DNA of 32,137 bases from an uncultured bacterium (GCA_949293285.1 CASFCU010000055.1:1-32137), one strand, 5' to 3'; positions 23,653 to 31,884 are shown, counted from the stretch's first letter. The notes: generated by a model from the letters alone, not told the origin. Numbers and translations are program-made.

Positions 23653-24348
23653 ATGAATGATAATGAAATGGCATCTTTATGTAAGAAATTAGTATATTCG
23701 ATAGCACGAAAATATAGTTATAATGAAAGTGATTTAGAGGATTTATATCAAGTTGGAAATGTTGGATTGTCAAAAGCCATGAAAAACTACAAAGAAGATA
23801 AAAATGCAAAATTTTCTAGTTATGCACATTTTTATATTGAAGGGGAAATCATAAAATATGTAAGAGGAAATAGGTTGATAAAAGTAAATCAAGAATTATC
23901 AAACTTGAAAAAAGAAATAAATAAAGCTAGAGAATATCTGACACAAAAATACATGAAAGATGCAACAATTGAAGAAATTGCATTGTTTTTAAACAGAGAT
24001 GTAAGTGAAGTAGAAGAAGCAATAAATAGTAGTTTATCAGTAAGAAGCCTTGACTATGAACTGAATGCTGATGAAGAAGGAAAAGATATTAACTTATATA
24101 ATTACGAAGCATATATTGAAAAAGGCTATGATGAAAATATTCTTACAGTAAGAGAAGAAGTAAGAAAGTTAGATCCAAAAGAAAGAAGAATAATACTCTC
24201 ACGATATTATCAAGATAAAAGTCAAAGTGAAACATCTAAGGAACTGGGCATGACACAGGTTCAAGTATCTAGAACAGAAAGTAAAATATTAGCCAAAATA
24301 AGGACAAATATTACAGACAAAAGTCGAGTAATGAGTAAATCTATTTAG
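23653..24348 (+). CDS. sigF: Sporulation sigma factor, sigma-F (sigma-F/G group)
   Basis: 231 aa, shorter than the 255 aa of Bacillus. Region 2 is seen as LVYSIARKYSYNESDLEDLY and KFSSYAHFYIEGEIIKYVR, region 3 as NLKKEINKAREYLTQKYMKD and region 4 as LDPKERRIILSRYYQDKSQS followed by MTQVQVSRTESKIL; the MTQVQVSR helix is typical of sigma-F, -G and -B. Neighbours (spoIIAA before, spoVA after) favour sigma-F, the first forespore sigma; sigma-G cannot be excluded by sequence alone. GGTGAT (23644-23649) lies just before the ATG. Translation is probably coupled to spoIIAA. Confidence 0.88.
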   Translation: MNDNEMASLCKKLVYSIARKYSYNESDLEDLYQVGNVGLSKAMKNYKEDKNAKFSSYAHFYIEGEIIKYVRGNRLIKVNQELSNLKKEINKAREYLTQKYMKDATIEEIALFLNRDVSEVEEAINSSLSVRSLDYELNADEEGKDINLYNYEAYIEKGYDENILTVREEVRKLDPKERRIILSRYYQDKSQSETSKELGMTQVQVSRTESKILAKIRTNITDKSRVMSKSI

Positions 24349-24376
24349 GATAAAGAAAAATTTATAAGAATTTCAT

Positions 24377-24432
24377 AAACTAGATAAACAGATTTTAAAA
24401 CTTTTGAAATCATAAGAATATCTAGTTTTTAT
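24377..24432 (+). terminator. Terminator between sigF and spoVAC
   Basis: AAACTAGATA (24377-24386) pairs perfectly with TATCTAGTTT (24419-24428), with an inner GATTT/AAATC hairpin and a T run. It separates spoIIAA-sigF from spoVA transcription. Confidence 0.65.
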
Positions 24433-24487
24433 CGTACTAAAAACGCAATAATATTACCATTTAAAATTAAATCATGATTGATCTTTA

Positions 24488-24518
24488 GAATAAGAAAAAG
24501 ATGCAAGTTAACATAATA
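24488..24518 (+). promoter_or_regulatory. Sigma-G-like promoter of spoVAC-AD-AE
   Basis: GAATA (24488-24492), 19 bases, CATAATA (24512-24518), resembling forespore sigma-G promoters though the spacer is slightly long. It fits the known sigma-G control of spoVA. Confidence 0.4.
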
Positions 24519-24564
24519 TTGTATAAAAAAAAGAAATCAATCCAAAATACTGATAGGTGATATT

Positions 24565-25008
24565 ATGGAAAAAAAAGATTATAAAAAGATAGTAGATAAA
24601 CACAAAGCAAAAGAAACTAGAGTTCAAAATGGAATAGTAGCCTTTTTAACGGGAGGATTAGTAGGTGTCATTGCCGAATTTTTAATACAAGTATATTCCT
24701 ACTTTCTAGATATATCAACACAAGATGCTTCCGTATTTATGATTGTTACTTTGATTTTTATAGCAGCACTATTTACAGCATTAGGGTTCTTTGACAAATG
24801 GGTTAATTTTGCAAAGTGCGGACTAATTATTCCCATAACAGGATTTGCTCATTCGATGATGAGTTCTGGTATGGAATACAAAAAGGAAGGGCTAATTTAT
24901 GGAATTGGCAGTAATATTTTCAAATTAGCTGGATCTGTCATTCTTTATGGAGTAGTAAGTGCATGGTTTTTTGGAACCATAAGATTCCTATTATTTGGAG
25001 GTGTATAA
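24565..25008 (+). CDS. spoVAC: SpoVAC, dipicolinic acid channel membrane protein
   Basis: 147 aa. Hydrophobic segments alternate with the conserved GLIIPITGFAHSMMSSGMEY and EGLIYGIGSNIFKLAGSVIL regions. SpoVAC is a membrane component of the SpoVA complex that imports dipicolinic acid into the forespore and releases it at germination. It is the first gene of a tight three-gene operon (1 base to spoVAD). AGGTGAT precedes the ATG. Confidence 0.93.
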   Translation: MEKKDYKKIVDKHKAKETRVQNGIVAFLTGGLVGVIAEFLIQVYSYFLDISTQDASVFMIVTLIFIAALFTALGFFDKWVNFAKCGLIIPITGFAHSMMSSGMEYKKEGLIYGIGSNIFKLAGSVILYGVVSAWFFGTIRFLLFGGV

Positions 25009-25009
25009 A

Positions 25010-26005
25010 ATGACATTTAAGTTTAATGAGGTATATATAAATAATACAGCCACCGTAGTAGGTCCCTATGAAAAAGAAGGACCACTTGGTAATAAATTTG
25101 ATAAAACTTATGACGATTTATATACAGGAGAAAAATCATGGGAAAAATCGGAAACAAAACTATTAGAAGAATCTATTGATATTTTGTTGAATAAAACAAA
25201 AAAGAAAAAAGATGAAATAGATTTAATCATAGCAGGAGATCTTCTAAATCAAATATCAGCCTCATGTTATGGTGTTGAAAAATTTAAAATTCCTTTTTTA
25301 GGAATTTATAGTGCATGTACTACAAGCACAGAAGGAATATTAATTGCATCTACTTTCATTGATAATAAAAGAATCAAAAATGCTATTGTATCCGTATCAT
25401 CACATAATATGGCTAGTGAAAAACAATTTAGAAATCCTACAGAATATGGAGCTCCAAAACCAAAAACAGCAACTTTCACTACTACTGGTGGAGCAAGCGT
25501 TTTACTTCAATCCACAAAAACGAAAGTAAAAGTAGAATCAGCAACAATTGGTAAAGTTTGCAATATGGATCAGACTGACCCGAACAACATGGGAGCAGCC
25601 ATGGCAGTAGCAGCAGCGGATACGATATATAACCATTTAAAAGACACAAAAAGAGATATCAATTATTATGATTTAATCATCACTGGTGATTTAGGAATCT
25701 ATGGAAAAGATATCTTAATCGAATATATGAAAAGTGAATACGGATTGGATATTTCTGCTAATTATAACGACAGTGGCGTAATGATTTATAACACAGAAAC
25801 GCAAGAAGAAGTCTTAGCAGGTGGAAGCGGACCAGCATGTAGCCCTTTGGTAAATTATTCCTACATCATACCATTATTAGAAAAGAAAACTTTAAATAAA
25901 GTTTTAATAGTAGCAACCGGAGCATTATTCTGTCCAACATTTGTTTATCAGAAACAACCTATACTATCAATTAGTCACGCAGTAAGTTTGGAGAGTGTAA
26001 AATGA
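25010..26005 (+). CDS. spoVAD: SpoVAD, DPA-binding thiolase-fold protein
   Basis: 331 aa. The start is ATG 25010, one base after the spoVAC stop, with GGAGGTG 6 bases upstream; an in-frame TTG at 24995 overlaps that site. The thiolase fold shows IYSACTTSTEG (C103), then ATFTTTGGASVLL and DSGVMIYN. SpoVAD binds dipicolinic acid at the inner membrane face of the spore. It lies between the two membrane partners, overlapping spoVAE by ATGA. Confidence 0.95.
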   Translation: MTFKFNEVYINNTATVVGPYEKEGPLGNKFDKTYDDLYTGEKSWEKSETKLLEESIDILLNKTKKKKDEIDLIIAGDLLNQISASCYGVEKFKIPFLGIYSACTTSTEGILIASTFIDNKRIKNAIVSVSSHNMASEKQFRNPTEYGAPKPKTATFTTTGGASVLLQSTKTKVKVESATIGKVCNMDQTDPNNMGAAMAVAAADTIYNHLKDTKRDINYYDLIITGDLGIYGKDILIEYMKSEYGLDISANYNDSGVMIYNTETQEEVLAGGSGPACSPLVNYSYIIPLLEKKTLNKVLIVATGALFCPTFVYQKQPILSISHAVSLESVK

Positions 26006-26352
26006 CATATTTAAATTCATTTTTATTTGCAGGATTTGTCTGTTTAATAGGACAAATCATATTAGATAATACAAAATTAACAGCTGGTCATATTACAAGT
26101 ATGTTTGTAGTAATCGGAGCCCTTTTAGATACCTTTAGCATCTATGATGAAATCATAAAATACGTAGGTGGAGGAGCCTTAGTACCAATTACATCGTTTG
26201 GACACTCTTTAATACATGGAGCACTATCAAAAGCAAATGATTTTGGTGTAATAGGTCTAATCATGGGAATGTTTGATCTTACTGCAGCAGGAATCACTTC
26301 CGCTATCATATTTACTTTTGTATTTACACTAACATTTAACCCAAAAGATTAA
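26002..26352 (+). CDS. spoVAE: SpoVAE (SpoVAEb type) membrane protein
   Basis: 116 aa. Several membrane helices, with GGALVPITSFGHSLIHGALS and FDLTAAGITSAII mirroring the matching region of SpoVAC, its paralogue. It is the third component of the DPA channel. It overlaps spoVAD by four bases (ATGA), indicating coupled translation. With no spoVAA, spoVAB or spoVAF here, the set is the minimal C-D-E type found in clostridia. No terminator is seen before the next gene, 43 bases away. Confidence 0.93.
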   Translation: MTYLNSFLFAGFVCLIGQIILDNTKLTAGHITSMFVVIGALLDTFSIYDEIIKYVGGGALVPITSFGHSLIHGALSKANDFGVIGLIMGMFDLTAAGITSAIIFTFVFTLTFNPKD

Positions 26353-26361
26353 TGTAAATAT

Positions 26362-26389
26362 TTGCATATTTTCATATTTATTATATAAT
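26362..26389 (+). promoter_or_regulatory. Promoter placing the transcription start at the SH3 gene ATG
   Basis: TTGCAT (26362-26367), 16 bases, perfect TATAAT (26384-26389). Six bases separate it from the ATG at 26396, so the transcript should begin at or within a base of the start codon. Confidence 0.6.
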
Positions 26390-26395
26390 AAATAT

Positions 26396-27406
26396 ATGGA
26401 AGAAAATAGAACAAATAAAAAACAAATGATAATAAACAACATCATTATAGCTATAATTATATTAATTATTGCTATTTTCTTTTTGCCTATTTCTAATGAA
26501 AAAAAGCAGAGTAATGAAATAGATAAGACAAAAACTCAAATCAAAATTATAGCAAAAAGAATTAATATTAGACAAAAACCAACAATTTACTCTGAAGACA
26601 TTGGAGATGTTTATGCTAATGAAATATATACAGTAATAGAGCATGTTGATAATGAAGAAGCTTATTGGTACAAAATTACTACGGCTAATAACATCACTGG
26701 ATATATAGCATCAGATCCTAACAATGAATATGTAGAAGTAATCAGTGGTCTCATCGATAGAACACCACCAGAAATATCTTGCAGTAAAAATTTTCTAATA
26801 TTTGTAAATGGAGAAGTAACATTTGATGACATAAAATGTATAGACAATGATAAAGGCTGTACATTATCATACGATAACTCCAATTCTAGTTATATAAATT
26901 TCATAGCCCAAGATGAAAGTGGCAATCAATCTACATTAAGTGTAAAATACTATAATGTTTATAACACCAATGAAACCTATTATGAGACGAACAAAAATTT
27001 AAATGCAACTTTTATGCAATACGAAGTTGATAACGGAGTATTAATTAAAGCAAAATATGAATTAAATAACACCATCTCGAAAGATAATAAGAGTATTAAC
27101 TATATTCCTATCATGACATTATTCGATGAAAACTTTAATGAATTGAAATTATTACCAATAAAATATAATAATTATCCATTAGAAGACACGTGTATCAATA
27201 ATGCCGACATGACCTTAAAAGAGGAATATTTAAATCAGGATTTATTAAAAGGAAATACCATTTGTATTAATTATTATTTTGATAATACGGATAATAGAAT
27301 AAATTACTTTGCTTTCGGATTTTCGGGAGTAGAAAACTATAATAAAGATGAAAACTACCTTGCCAGCTACTATTCTAGATATTATATATATAAAAATCAA
27401 AATTAA
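26396..27406 (+). CDS. Membrane-anchored SH3-domain protein, probably leaderless
   Basis: 336 aa. A cytoplasmic N-terminus and one membrane helix (about 12-30) lead to a bacterial SH3 domain (about 47-115: IIAKRINIRQKPTIYSEDIG and YWYKITTANNITGYIAS), an Ig-like segment beginning DRTPPEISC (with cysteines spaced to form a disulphide and ending AQDESGNQSTLSV), then a C-terminal beta-rich domain I do not recognise. SH3b domains bind peptidoglycan, so a wall-facing role is likely. No Shine-Dalgarno exists before the ATG. Its position right after spoVAE may suggest a sporulation link but it has its own promoter. Confidence 0.8.
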   Translation: MEENRTNKKQMIINNIIIAIIILIIAIFFLPISNEKKQSNEIDKTKTQIKIIAKRINIRQKPTIYSEDIGDVYANEIYTVIEHVDNEEAYWYKITTANNITGYIASDPNNEYVEVISGLIDRTPPEISCSKNFLIFVNGEVTFDDIKCIDNDKGCTLSYDNSNSSYINFIAQDESGNQSTLSVKYYNVYNTNETYYETNKNLNATFMQYEVDNGVLIKAKYELNNTISKDNKSINYIPIMTLFDENFNELKLLPIKYNNYPLEDTCINNADMTLKEEYLNQDLLKGNTICINYYFDNTDNRINYFAFGFSGVENYNKDENYLASYYSRYYIYKNQN

Positions 27407-27427
27407 AATAAAAATAATAAAAGGTAT

Positions 27428-27506
27428 GTTATGAAAATCGATAATAATACTTTTTTCTATATAAAGTTTCATAACCGTTATGAGGAATAAGAAAGTTTCG
27501 ATTTTC
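27428..27506. repeat. Two overlapping, mutually exclusive stem pairings
   Basis: GTTATGAAA (27428-27436) is complementary to TTTCATAAC (27467-27475), and the overlapping GAAAATCGA (27433-27441) is complementary to TCGATTTTC (27498-27506). The two stems cannot form together. Located between the SH3 gene and the scpA promoter, with no T run in the forward direction. Confidence 0.35.
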
Positions 27507-27511
27507 TCCGT

Positions 27512-27539
27512 TTGCATCTTGAAGTATACATGATATAAT
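27512..27539 (+). promoter_or_regulatory. scpA promoter
   Basis: TTGCAT (27512-27517), 16 bases, TATAAT (27534-27539) preceded by TGA. The same -35, spacer and -10 as at 26362-26389. Confidence 0.65.
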
Positions 27540-27588
27540 AACCTTGTTCAAAATTCTTATAATAGATAGACAAGTTAGGAAGTGTACT

Positions 27589-28308
27589 ATGGAAATAACT
27601 TTGAAAATAGATGATTTTGAAGGACCACTGGATTTACTTCTTCATCTAATAAAAGAAAATAAAATGGATCTTTTAAATTTAAAAATAGAAAAGATAATCG
27701 AAGAATACTTAGAATTTATAGAAAAAATGGAAGAGATGAATCTAGATATTGCTAGTGGTTATTTAGTAATGGCAAGTGAATTGTTAGAAATGAAATCAAA
27801 GCTTTTACTTCCAAGACAAGAAAAAGAAGAGGAAACAGAAGAAGATCCAAAGGAAAAATTAATAAATAGATTAGTGGAATATCAAAAATATAAAGAATTA
27901 ACAAAAGATTTTAGACAATTAGAAAAAGAAAGAAAAGAAATACATACGAAGCTTCCAGAAAACTTGAAAGAATATAAAGAAAATGGAATAGTAATCACAA
28001 ATACAAATGTGACTCTTGATGATTTGTTGAATGCCTTTCAAAAATTTCTCGAAAGGAAAAAACAAGAAGAACCACTAAATACTAAAATTACTAAAAAAGA
28101 AATCTCTGTAGAAGAGAGAACTTTATCGATTAGGAATACTTTAAACAAACAAAAAAAAGTCAACTTCTTAGAGTTTTTTGATGTACTCACAAAAGAATAT
28201 GTGGTTGTTACTTTTTTAGCAATTTTGGAGATGGCCAAAAAAAATGAAATAAAAATAACTCAAGAAAGTAAATTTGGAGAAATAATCTGTGAGGTGAAGT
28301 ATGAATAA
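27589..28308 (+). CDS. scpA: Segregation and condensation protein A (kleisin)
   Basis: 239 aa. The start is ATG 27589 (MEITLKIDDFEGPLDLLLHL), the invariant ScpA N-terminus, with AGGAAG 6 bases upstream; the longer frame from 27544 overlaps the promoter. The C-terminal winged helix (VNFLEFFDVLTKEYVVVTFL) is present. ScpA bridges SMC heads in the chromosome condensation complex. It overlaps scpB by eight bases, showing translational coupling. Confidence 0.95.
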   Translation: MEITLKIDDFEGPLDLLLHLIKENKMDLLNLKIEKIIEEYLEFIEKMEEMNLDIASGYLVMASELLEMKSKLLLPRQEKEEETEEDPKEKLINRLVEYQKYKELTKDFRQLEKERKEIHTKLPENLKEYKENGIVITNTNVTLDDLLNAFQKFLERKKQEEPLNTKITKKEISVEERTLSIRNTLNKQKKVNFLEFFDVLTKEYVVVTFLAILEMAKKNEIKITQESKFGEIICEVKYE

Positions 28309-28861
28309 AGAAGGAATTTTAGAAGGCTTGCTTTTTGTAGTTGGCGACGAGGGACTAACATTAAATCAGATAGAAGAAATATTAGAAATCAATAATGAAG
28401 AAGCAAAAGAATTATTATTAGCACTAAAAAGTAGATATGAAAGTAGTAACCATGGCATAAAAATAAGCTTCCTAGCAGATACCTTTAAATTAACAACCAA
28501 AAAAGAGCATAAAGAATATTATCAGAAATTAATAGAAAACAAAGAAACTAATATGTTATCACAGGCTGCACTTGAAACATTAGCAATTGTAGCTTATAAT
28601 GAACCAATTACCGTTCAAAAAATAGATGAAATCAGAGGAATAAATAGTAGAGAAATGGTAAGAAGATTAACGGCCAAAGGTTTTCTAAAAGAAGTAGGAA
28701 AAAGTGACAGCCTAGGAAGACCAACTTTATATGCTACAACAAGAGACTTTTTAGATTACTTTGGATTATCAAGTAAAGAAGAATTACCAAGATTCGAAAG
28801 TAAAAAAGAAAATCTTAACGAAGAAAAAGACTTGTACGAGTCAAAATATAAAGAAAATTAA
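28301..28861 (+). CDS. scpB: Segregation and condensation protein B
   Basis: 186 aa. Two winged-helix units are visible: GILEGLLFVVGDEGLTLNQI and ALETLAIVAYNEPITVQKID ... EIRGINSREMVRRL, then GRPTLYATT. ScpB dimers bind ScpA and regulate SMC ATPase. GAGGTGAAGT precedes the ATG inside scpA. The tail after residue 160 is charged and probably disordered. Confidence 0.95.
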   Translation: MNKEGILEGLLFVVGDEGLTLNQIEEILEINNEEAKELLLALKSRYESSNHGIKISFLADTFKLTTKKEHKEYYQKLIENKETNMLSQAALETLAIVAYNEPITVQKIDEIRGINSREMVRRLTAKGFLKEVGKSDSLGRPTLYATTRDFLDYFGLSSKEELPRFESKKENLNEEKDLYESKYKEN

Positions 28862-28892
28862 TTTCACAAAGCAAATTTGGAAAGAGGTATTT

Positions 28893-30119
28893 ATGCAAAT
28901 CATAACAGTAATTGGTGGCGGAGCGTCTGGCTTAATTGCAGCAATATATGCTGCAAGAAACAATAACAAAGTAGTTATATTAGAAAAAAGAAATATATGT
29001 GGAAAAAAAATATTAGTAACAGGAAACGGAAAATGTAATTTTTGGAATGAAGACCAAAACATATCCCATTATCATAGTACAACAATAGCAAATCTTTACA
29101 AAATAAATACTATAAAAAATAGAAAAGAAATACTCTCATTTTTTGATAAATTGGGAATTATTCCATATATAAAAAATGGCTATTATTATCCATATTCTAA
29201 AGAAGCAACAACAATAAGAAAGGTTTTATTAGAAGAAATAAAGAAACTTAAAATAGAAATAAAAAATGATTTTAAAGTAGATAAGATTATTAAAAAAGAA
29301 AATCTGTTCTATATCAATCCAGAAAAAGAAAATTTTAAAACAGACAAAGTAATTTTAGCCACTGGTTCACTAGCCTACTATAATGACATAGATGCCAACA
29401 TTGGATATGATATAGCAAAATCTTTTGGACATAATATCATAAAACCCCTTCCGGCACTAGTTCAATTAACGGCAGCAGAAGAATTTCTTTCTGATTGGCG
29501 AGGAGCTAGAAGTGATGTAATGCTATCTTTATACAGTAATAACAAGAAAATAAAAGAAGAAACTGGAGAAATTTTATTGACTGATTATGGAATAAGTGGA
29601 ATATGTGTGTTTAATATCAGTAGTATTGCTACTAGATTGTTGGATGAAGGAAGAAGTGTAAGTGTAGAGATTAATTTTATCCCATGGTACAAAGGGGATG
29701 ATTTTATCTCTTGGCTAGATAACAGAACTAAGAAAGTAAAAAATATGCCAATCGAAATTGTTTTAGAAGGATTTTTAAACAGTAAGATAGTTAATACTAT
29801 TTTGAAAATAGTAAAAGTAGCTAAAAATGAAAATTGGAAAGAGTTAACGTTAGAGAAAAAAAAGAAAATTGCAAATTTAATTTACAAATTTAATTTAAAA
29901 ATAGTAAGCACAAAAACCTTTAAAGAAGCTCAAGTTTGTAGTGGTGGTGTAAAATTAGACGAAATAATACCAGAAACTATGGAATCAAAAAAAGAAAAAG
30001 GATTATATATAATCGGGGAAATTTTAGACGTTGACGGAGATTGTGGTGGTTATAATTTATCATTTGCCTTCATATCTGGTATGTTAGCAGGAAAAAGTGC
30101 AGGTGAGTTTCATGATTAA
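28893..30119 (+). CDS. NAD(P)/FAD-dependent oxidoreductase, HI0933/BaiN-like
   Basis: 408 aa. The start is ATG 28893, after AGAGGTAT; the longer frame begins inside scpB. The dinucleotide-binding IGGGASGLIAAIYAAR (7-22), the KRNICGKKILVTGNGKCN segment and the C-terminal VCSGGVKLDEI ... GEILDVDGDCGGYNLSFAF identify the HI0933 flavoprotein family (COG2081). Members include the bile-acid pathway reductase BaiN, but the substrate of most is unknown. It lies 31 bases after scpB and overlaps the next flavoprotein by eight bases. Confidence 0.88.
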   Translation: MQIITVIGGGASGLIAAIYAARNNNKVVILEKRNICGKKILVTGNGKCNFWNEDQNISHYHSTTIANLYKINTIKNRKEILSFFDKLGIIPYIKNGYYYPYSKEATTIRKVLLEEIKKLKIEIKNDFKVDKIIKKENLFYINPEKENFKTDKVILATGSLAYYNDIDANIGYDIAKSFGHNIIKPLPALVQLTAAEEFLSDWRGARSDVMLSLYSNNKKIKEETGEILLTDYGISGICVFNISSIATRLLDEGRSVSVEINFIPWYKGDDFISWLDNRTKKVKNMPIEIVLEGFLNSKIVNTILKIVKVAKNENWKELTLEKKKKIANLIYKFNLKIVSTKTFKEAQVCSGGVKLDEIIPETMESKKEKGLYIIGEILDVDGDCGGYNLSFAFISGMLAGKSAGEFHD

Positions 30120-31701
30120 AATAAGACAATTAAAAGTAGACCTACAAGTTAAGAATATAAATGATATTAAAATAATATTAGCAAAAAGATTAAATGTGAA
30201 AGATAGTGATATTGAAAATATTTTTATTAGAAAGAAATCTCTGGATGCAAGAGATAAGAACAATATTCATTATTCCTATGAAATAGATATCATTTCCAAA
30301 AGGGAAAAGGAAATTTTAAAAAAGCATCATTCGATGGATATCTCTTTAACACAAGAAGAAAAATATACTTTGCCACTTAGTGGTGATAAAAAATTATTGG
30401 TAAGACCAATCATAGTCGGAAGTGGGCCATCAGGGCTTTTCGCAGCTTACATATTAGCGGAAAAAGGATATAGACCATTGATAATAGAACGTGGAGAAAA
30501 AATAGAAGATAGAATAAAAAGTGTGGAAAAATTCTGGGAAACCGGTTTTTTAAATGTAGAATCTAATGTTTGTTTTGGAGAAGGAGGTGCTGGCACATTT
30601 TCCGATGGTAAATTAAATACACTTGTCAAAGATAAGAAAAATAGAATTTTAAAAATCTTTACGACCTTTGTAGAGTGTGGTGCACCAGAAGAGATAATGT
30701 ATGAGAGCAAACCACACATCGGTACAGACTTACTCAGAAATGTTATTATCAATATGAGAAAAAAAATTATGAAAATGGGTGGAGATTTTCTCTATAACAC
30801 AAAACTTTCTGATATTATAGTAAAAAATGAAGAGATAAAATATATTGAGATTAATAACCAGAAGTTAATTCCATGTGAATTGTTAGTGCTTGCCATAGGT
30901 CACAGTGCAAAAGACACATACAAAATGTTGTACGAAAAAAAGATGAACATGACAACAAAACCTTTTGCAATTGGCATTAGAATTCAACATCCACAAGCTA
31001 TGATAAATAATTCCCAGTATGGAAATATAGATAATATTCTTCCTTCAGCAAGTTATAAATTAACTTATACAACATCCAAAAATAGGGGAGTTTATTCATT
31101 CTGTATGTGTCCAGGAGGATATGTTATTAATGCTTCTTCGGAAGAACAATGTTTAGTAATAAATGGAATGAGTAATCATGAAAGAGATGAAAAAAATGCC
31201 AATAGTGCCATTGTGGTAACTGTAACAGAAGAAGATATTGGTAAAAATCCTATGGAGGCCTTAGAATATCAAAGAAATTTAGAATTAATAGCTTACAAAA
31301 AAGGAAATGGTTCTATTCCTGTGCAACTGTGGAAAGATTTCAACGAAAACACTATTTCTAAAGCATTTCATGATGTTAAACCTGTTTTCAAAGGAAAATA
31401 TACTTTTGCTAACTTAAATGAGATTTTACCGACTTATATTTGTGATGCTTTAAAAGAGGCTATCCCATATTTTGATAAAAAAATAAAAGGATTTGCAAGA
31501 GATGATGCCATAATAGCAGGAATAGAAAGTAGAACTTCTTCTCCAGTTAGAATAGAAAGAGATGAAAATTTAATGTCTAATATTAAAGGAATATATCCAA
31601 TAGGAGAGGGAGCTGGATATGCTGGTGGTATAACGACTTCAGCAATAGACGGAATCAAAGTAGCAGAAAAAATAATAGAAGAATATTCATTAATACAATA
31701 A
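30112..31701 (+). CDS. FAD-dependent dehydrogenase, COG2509 family
   Basis: 529 aa. The start is ATG 30112, with AGGTGA 5 bases upstream, inside the end of the previous gene; an in-frame GTG at 30097 lies before that site. An N-terminal domain of about 95 residues precedes the FAD-binding VGSGPSGLFAAYILAEKG (102-119). Then come GEGGAGTFSDGKLNT and the C-terminal GEGAGYAGGITTSAIDGIKV, characteristic of this uncharacterised flavoprotein family. Pairing and overlap with another flavoprotein suggest a joint redox function, not yet assignable. Confidence 0.87.
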   Translation: MIKIRQLKVDLQVKNINDIKIILAKRLNVKDSDIENIFIRKKSLDARDKNNIHYSYEIDIISKREKEILKKHHSMDISLTQEEKYTLPLSGDKKLLVRPIIVGSGPSGLFAAYILAEKGYRPLIIERGEKIEDRIKSVEKFWETGFLNVESNVCFGEGGAGTFSDGKLNTLVKDKKNRILKIFTTFVECGAPEEIMYESKPHIGTDLLRNVIINMRKKIMKMGGDFLYNTKLSDIIVKNEEIKYIEINNQKLIPCELLVLAIGHSAKDTYKMLYEKKMNMTTKPFAIGIRIQHPQAMINNSQYGNIDNILPSASYKLTYTTSKNRGVYSFCMCPGGYVINASSEEQCLVINGMSNHERDEKNANSAIVVTVTEEDIGKNPMEALEYQRNLELIAYKKGNGSIPVQLWKDFNENTISKAFHDVKPVFKGKYTFANLNEILPTYICDALKEAIPYFDKKIKGFARDDAIIAGIESRTSSPVRIERDENLMSNIKGIYPIGEGAGYAGGITTSAIDGIKVAEKIIEEYSLIQ

Positions 31702-31719
31702 AATTTTGTGAATTAATAC

Positions 31720-31747
31720 TTCACAAGGCAAAAAAATGTGATATAAT
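31720..31747 (+). promoter_or_regulatory. tRNA-Leu promoter
   Basis: TTCACA (31720-31725), 16 bases, TATAAT (31742-31747) preceded by TGA. Confidence 0.65.
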
Positions 31748-31750
31748 GTA

Positions 31751-31768
31751 CTCAGGCATTTGCCTGAG
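31751..31768 (+). repeat. Leader hairpin competing with the tRNA acceptor stem
   Basis: CTCAGGC, loop ATTT, GCCTGAG. The second arm is the 5' acceptor strand of the tRNA, and the first arm is identical to the 3' acceptor strand (31837-31843). Confidence 0.6.
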
Positions 31769-31847
31769 TGATGGAATGGTAGACGTGTCGGACTCAAAAT
31801 CCGATGGTAGCAATACCGTGTGGGTTCAAGTCCCACCTCAGGCACCA
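31762..31847 (+). tRNA. tRNA-Leu, anticodon CAA
   Basis: The acceptor stem is GCCTGAG / CTCAGGC, with discriminator A and encoded CCA (31845-31847). The anticodon arm is TCGGA-CTCAAAA-TCCGA with anticodon CAA, reading TTG. The long variable arm (GGTAGCAATACCG region) marks a class II tRNA, and the T arm is GTGGG-TTCAAGT-CCCAC. Length 86 bases. Confidence 0.95.
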
Positions 31848-31884
31848 TAGGGAAATTAGTCGAACTAATCGACTTCTATATATG

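Noticed and set aside
23643-23653. Possible fusion of spoIIAB into spoIIAA or sigF
   Set aside because: Both proteins have normal single-domain lengths (112 and 231 aa) with no GHKL ATPase motifs.
23624-23809. Minus-strand open frame across the start of sigF
   Set aside because: Antisense to a clear gene, no ribosome site, His/Phe-rich composition typical of a shadow frame.
31706-31727. TTGTGAA/TTCACAA hairpin as terminator after the last flavoprotein
   Set aside because: No T run follows it on the + strand and it overlaps the tRNA promoter -35.
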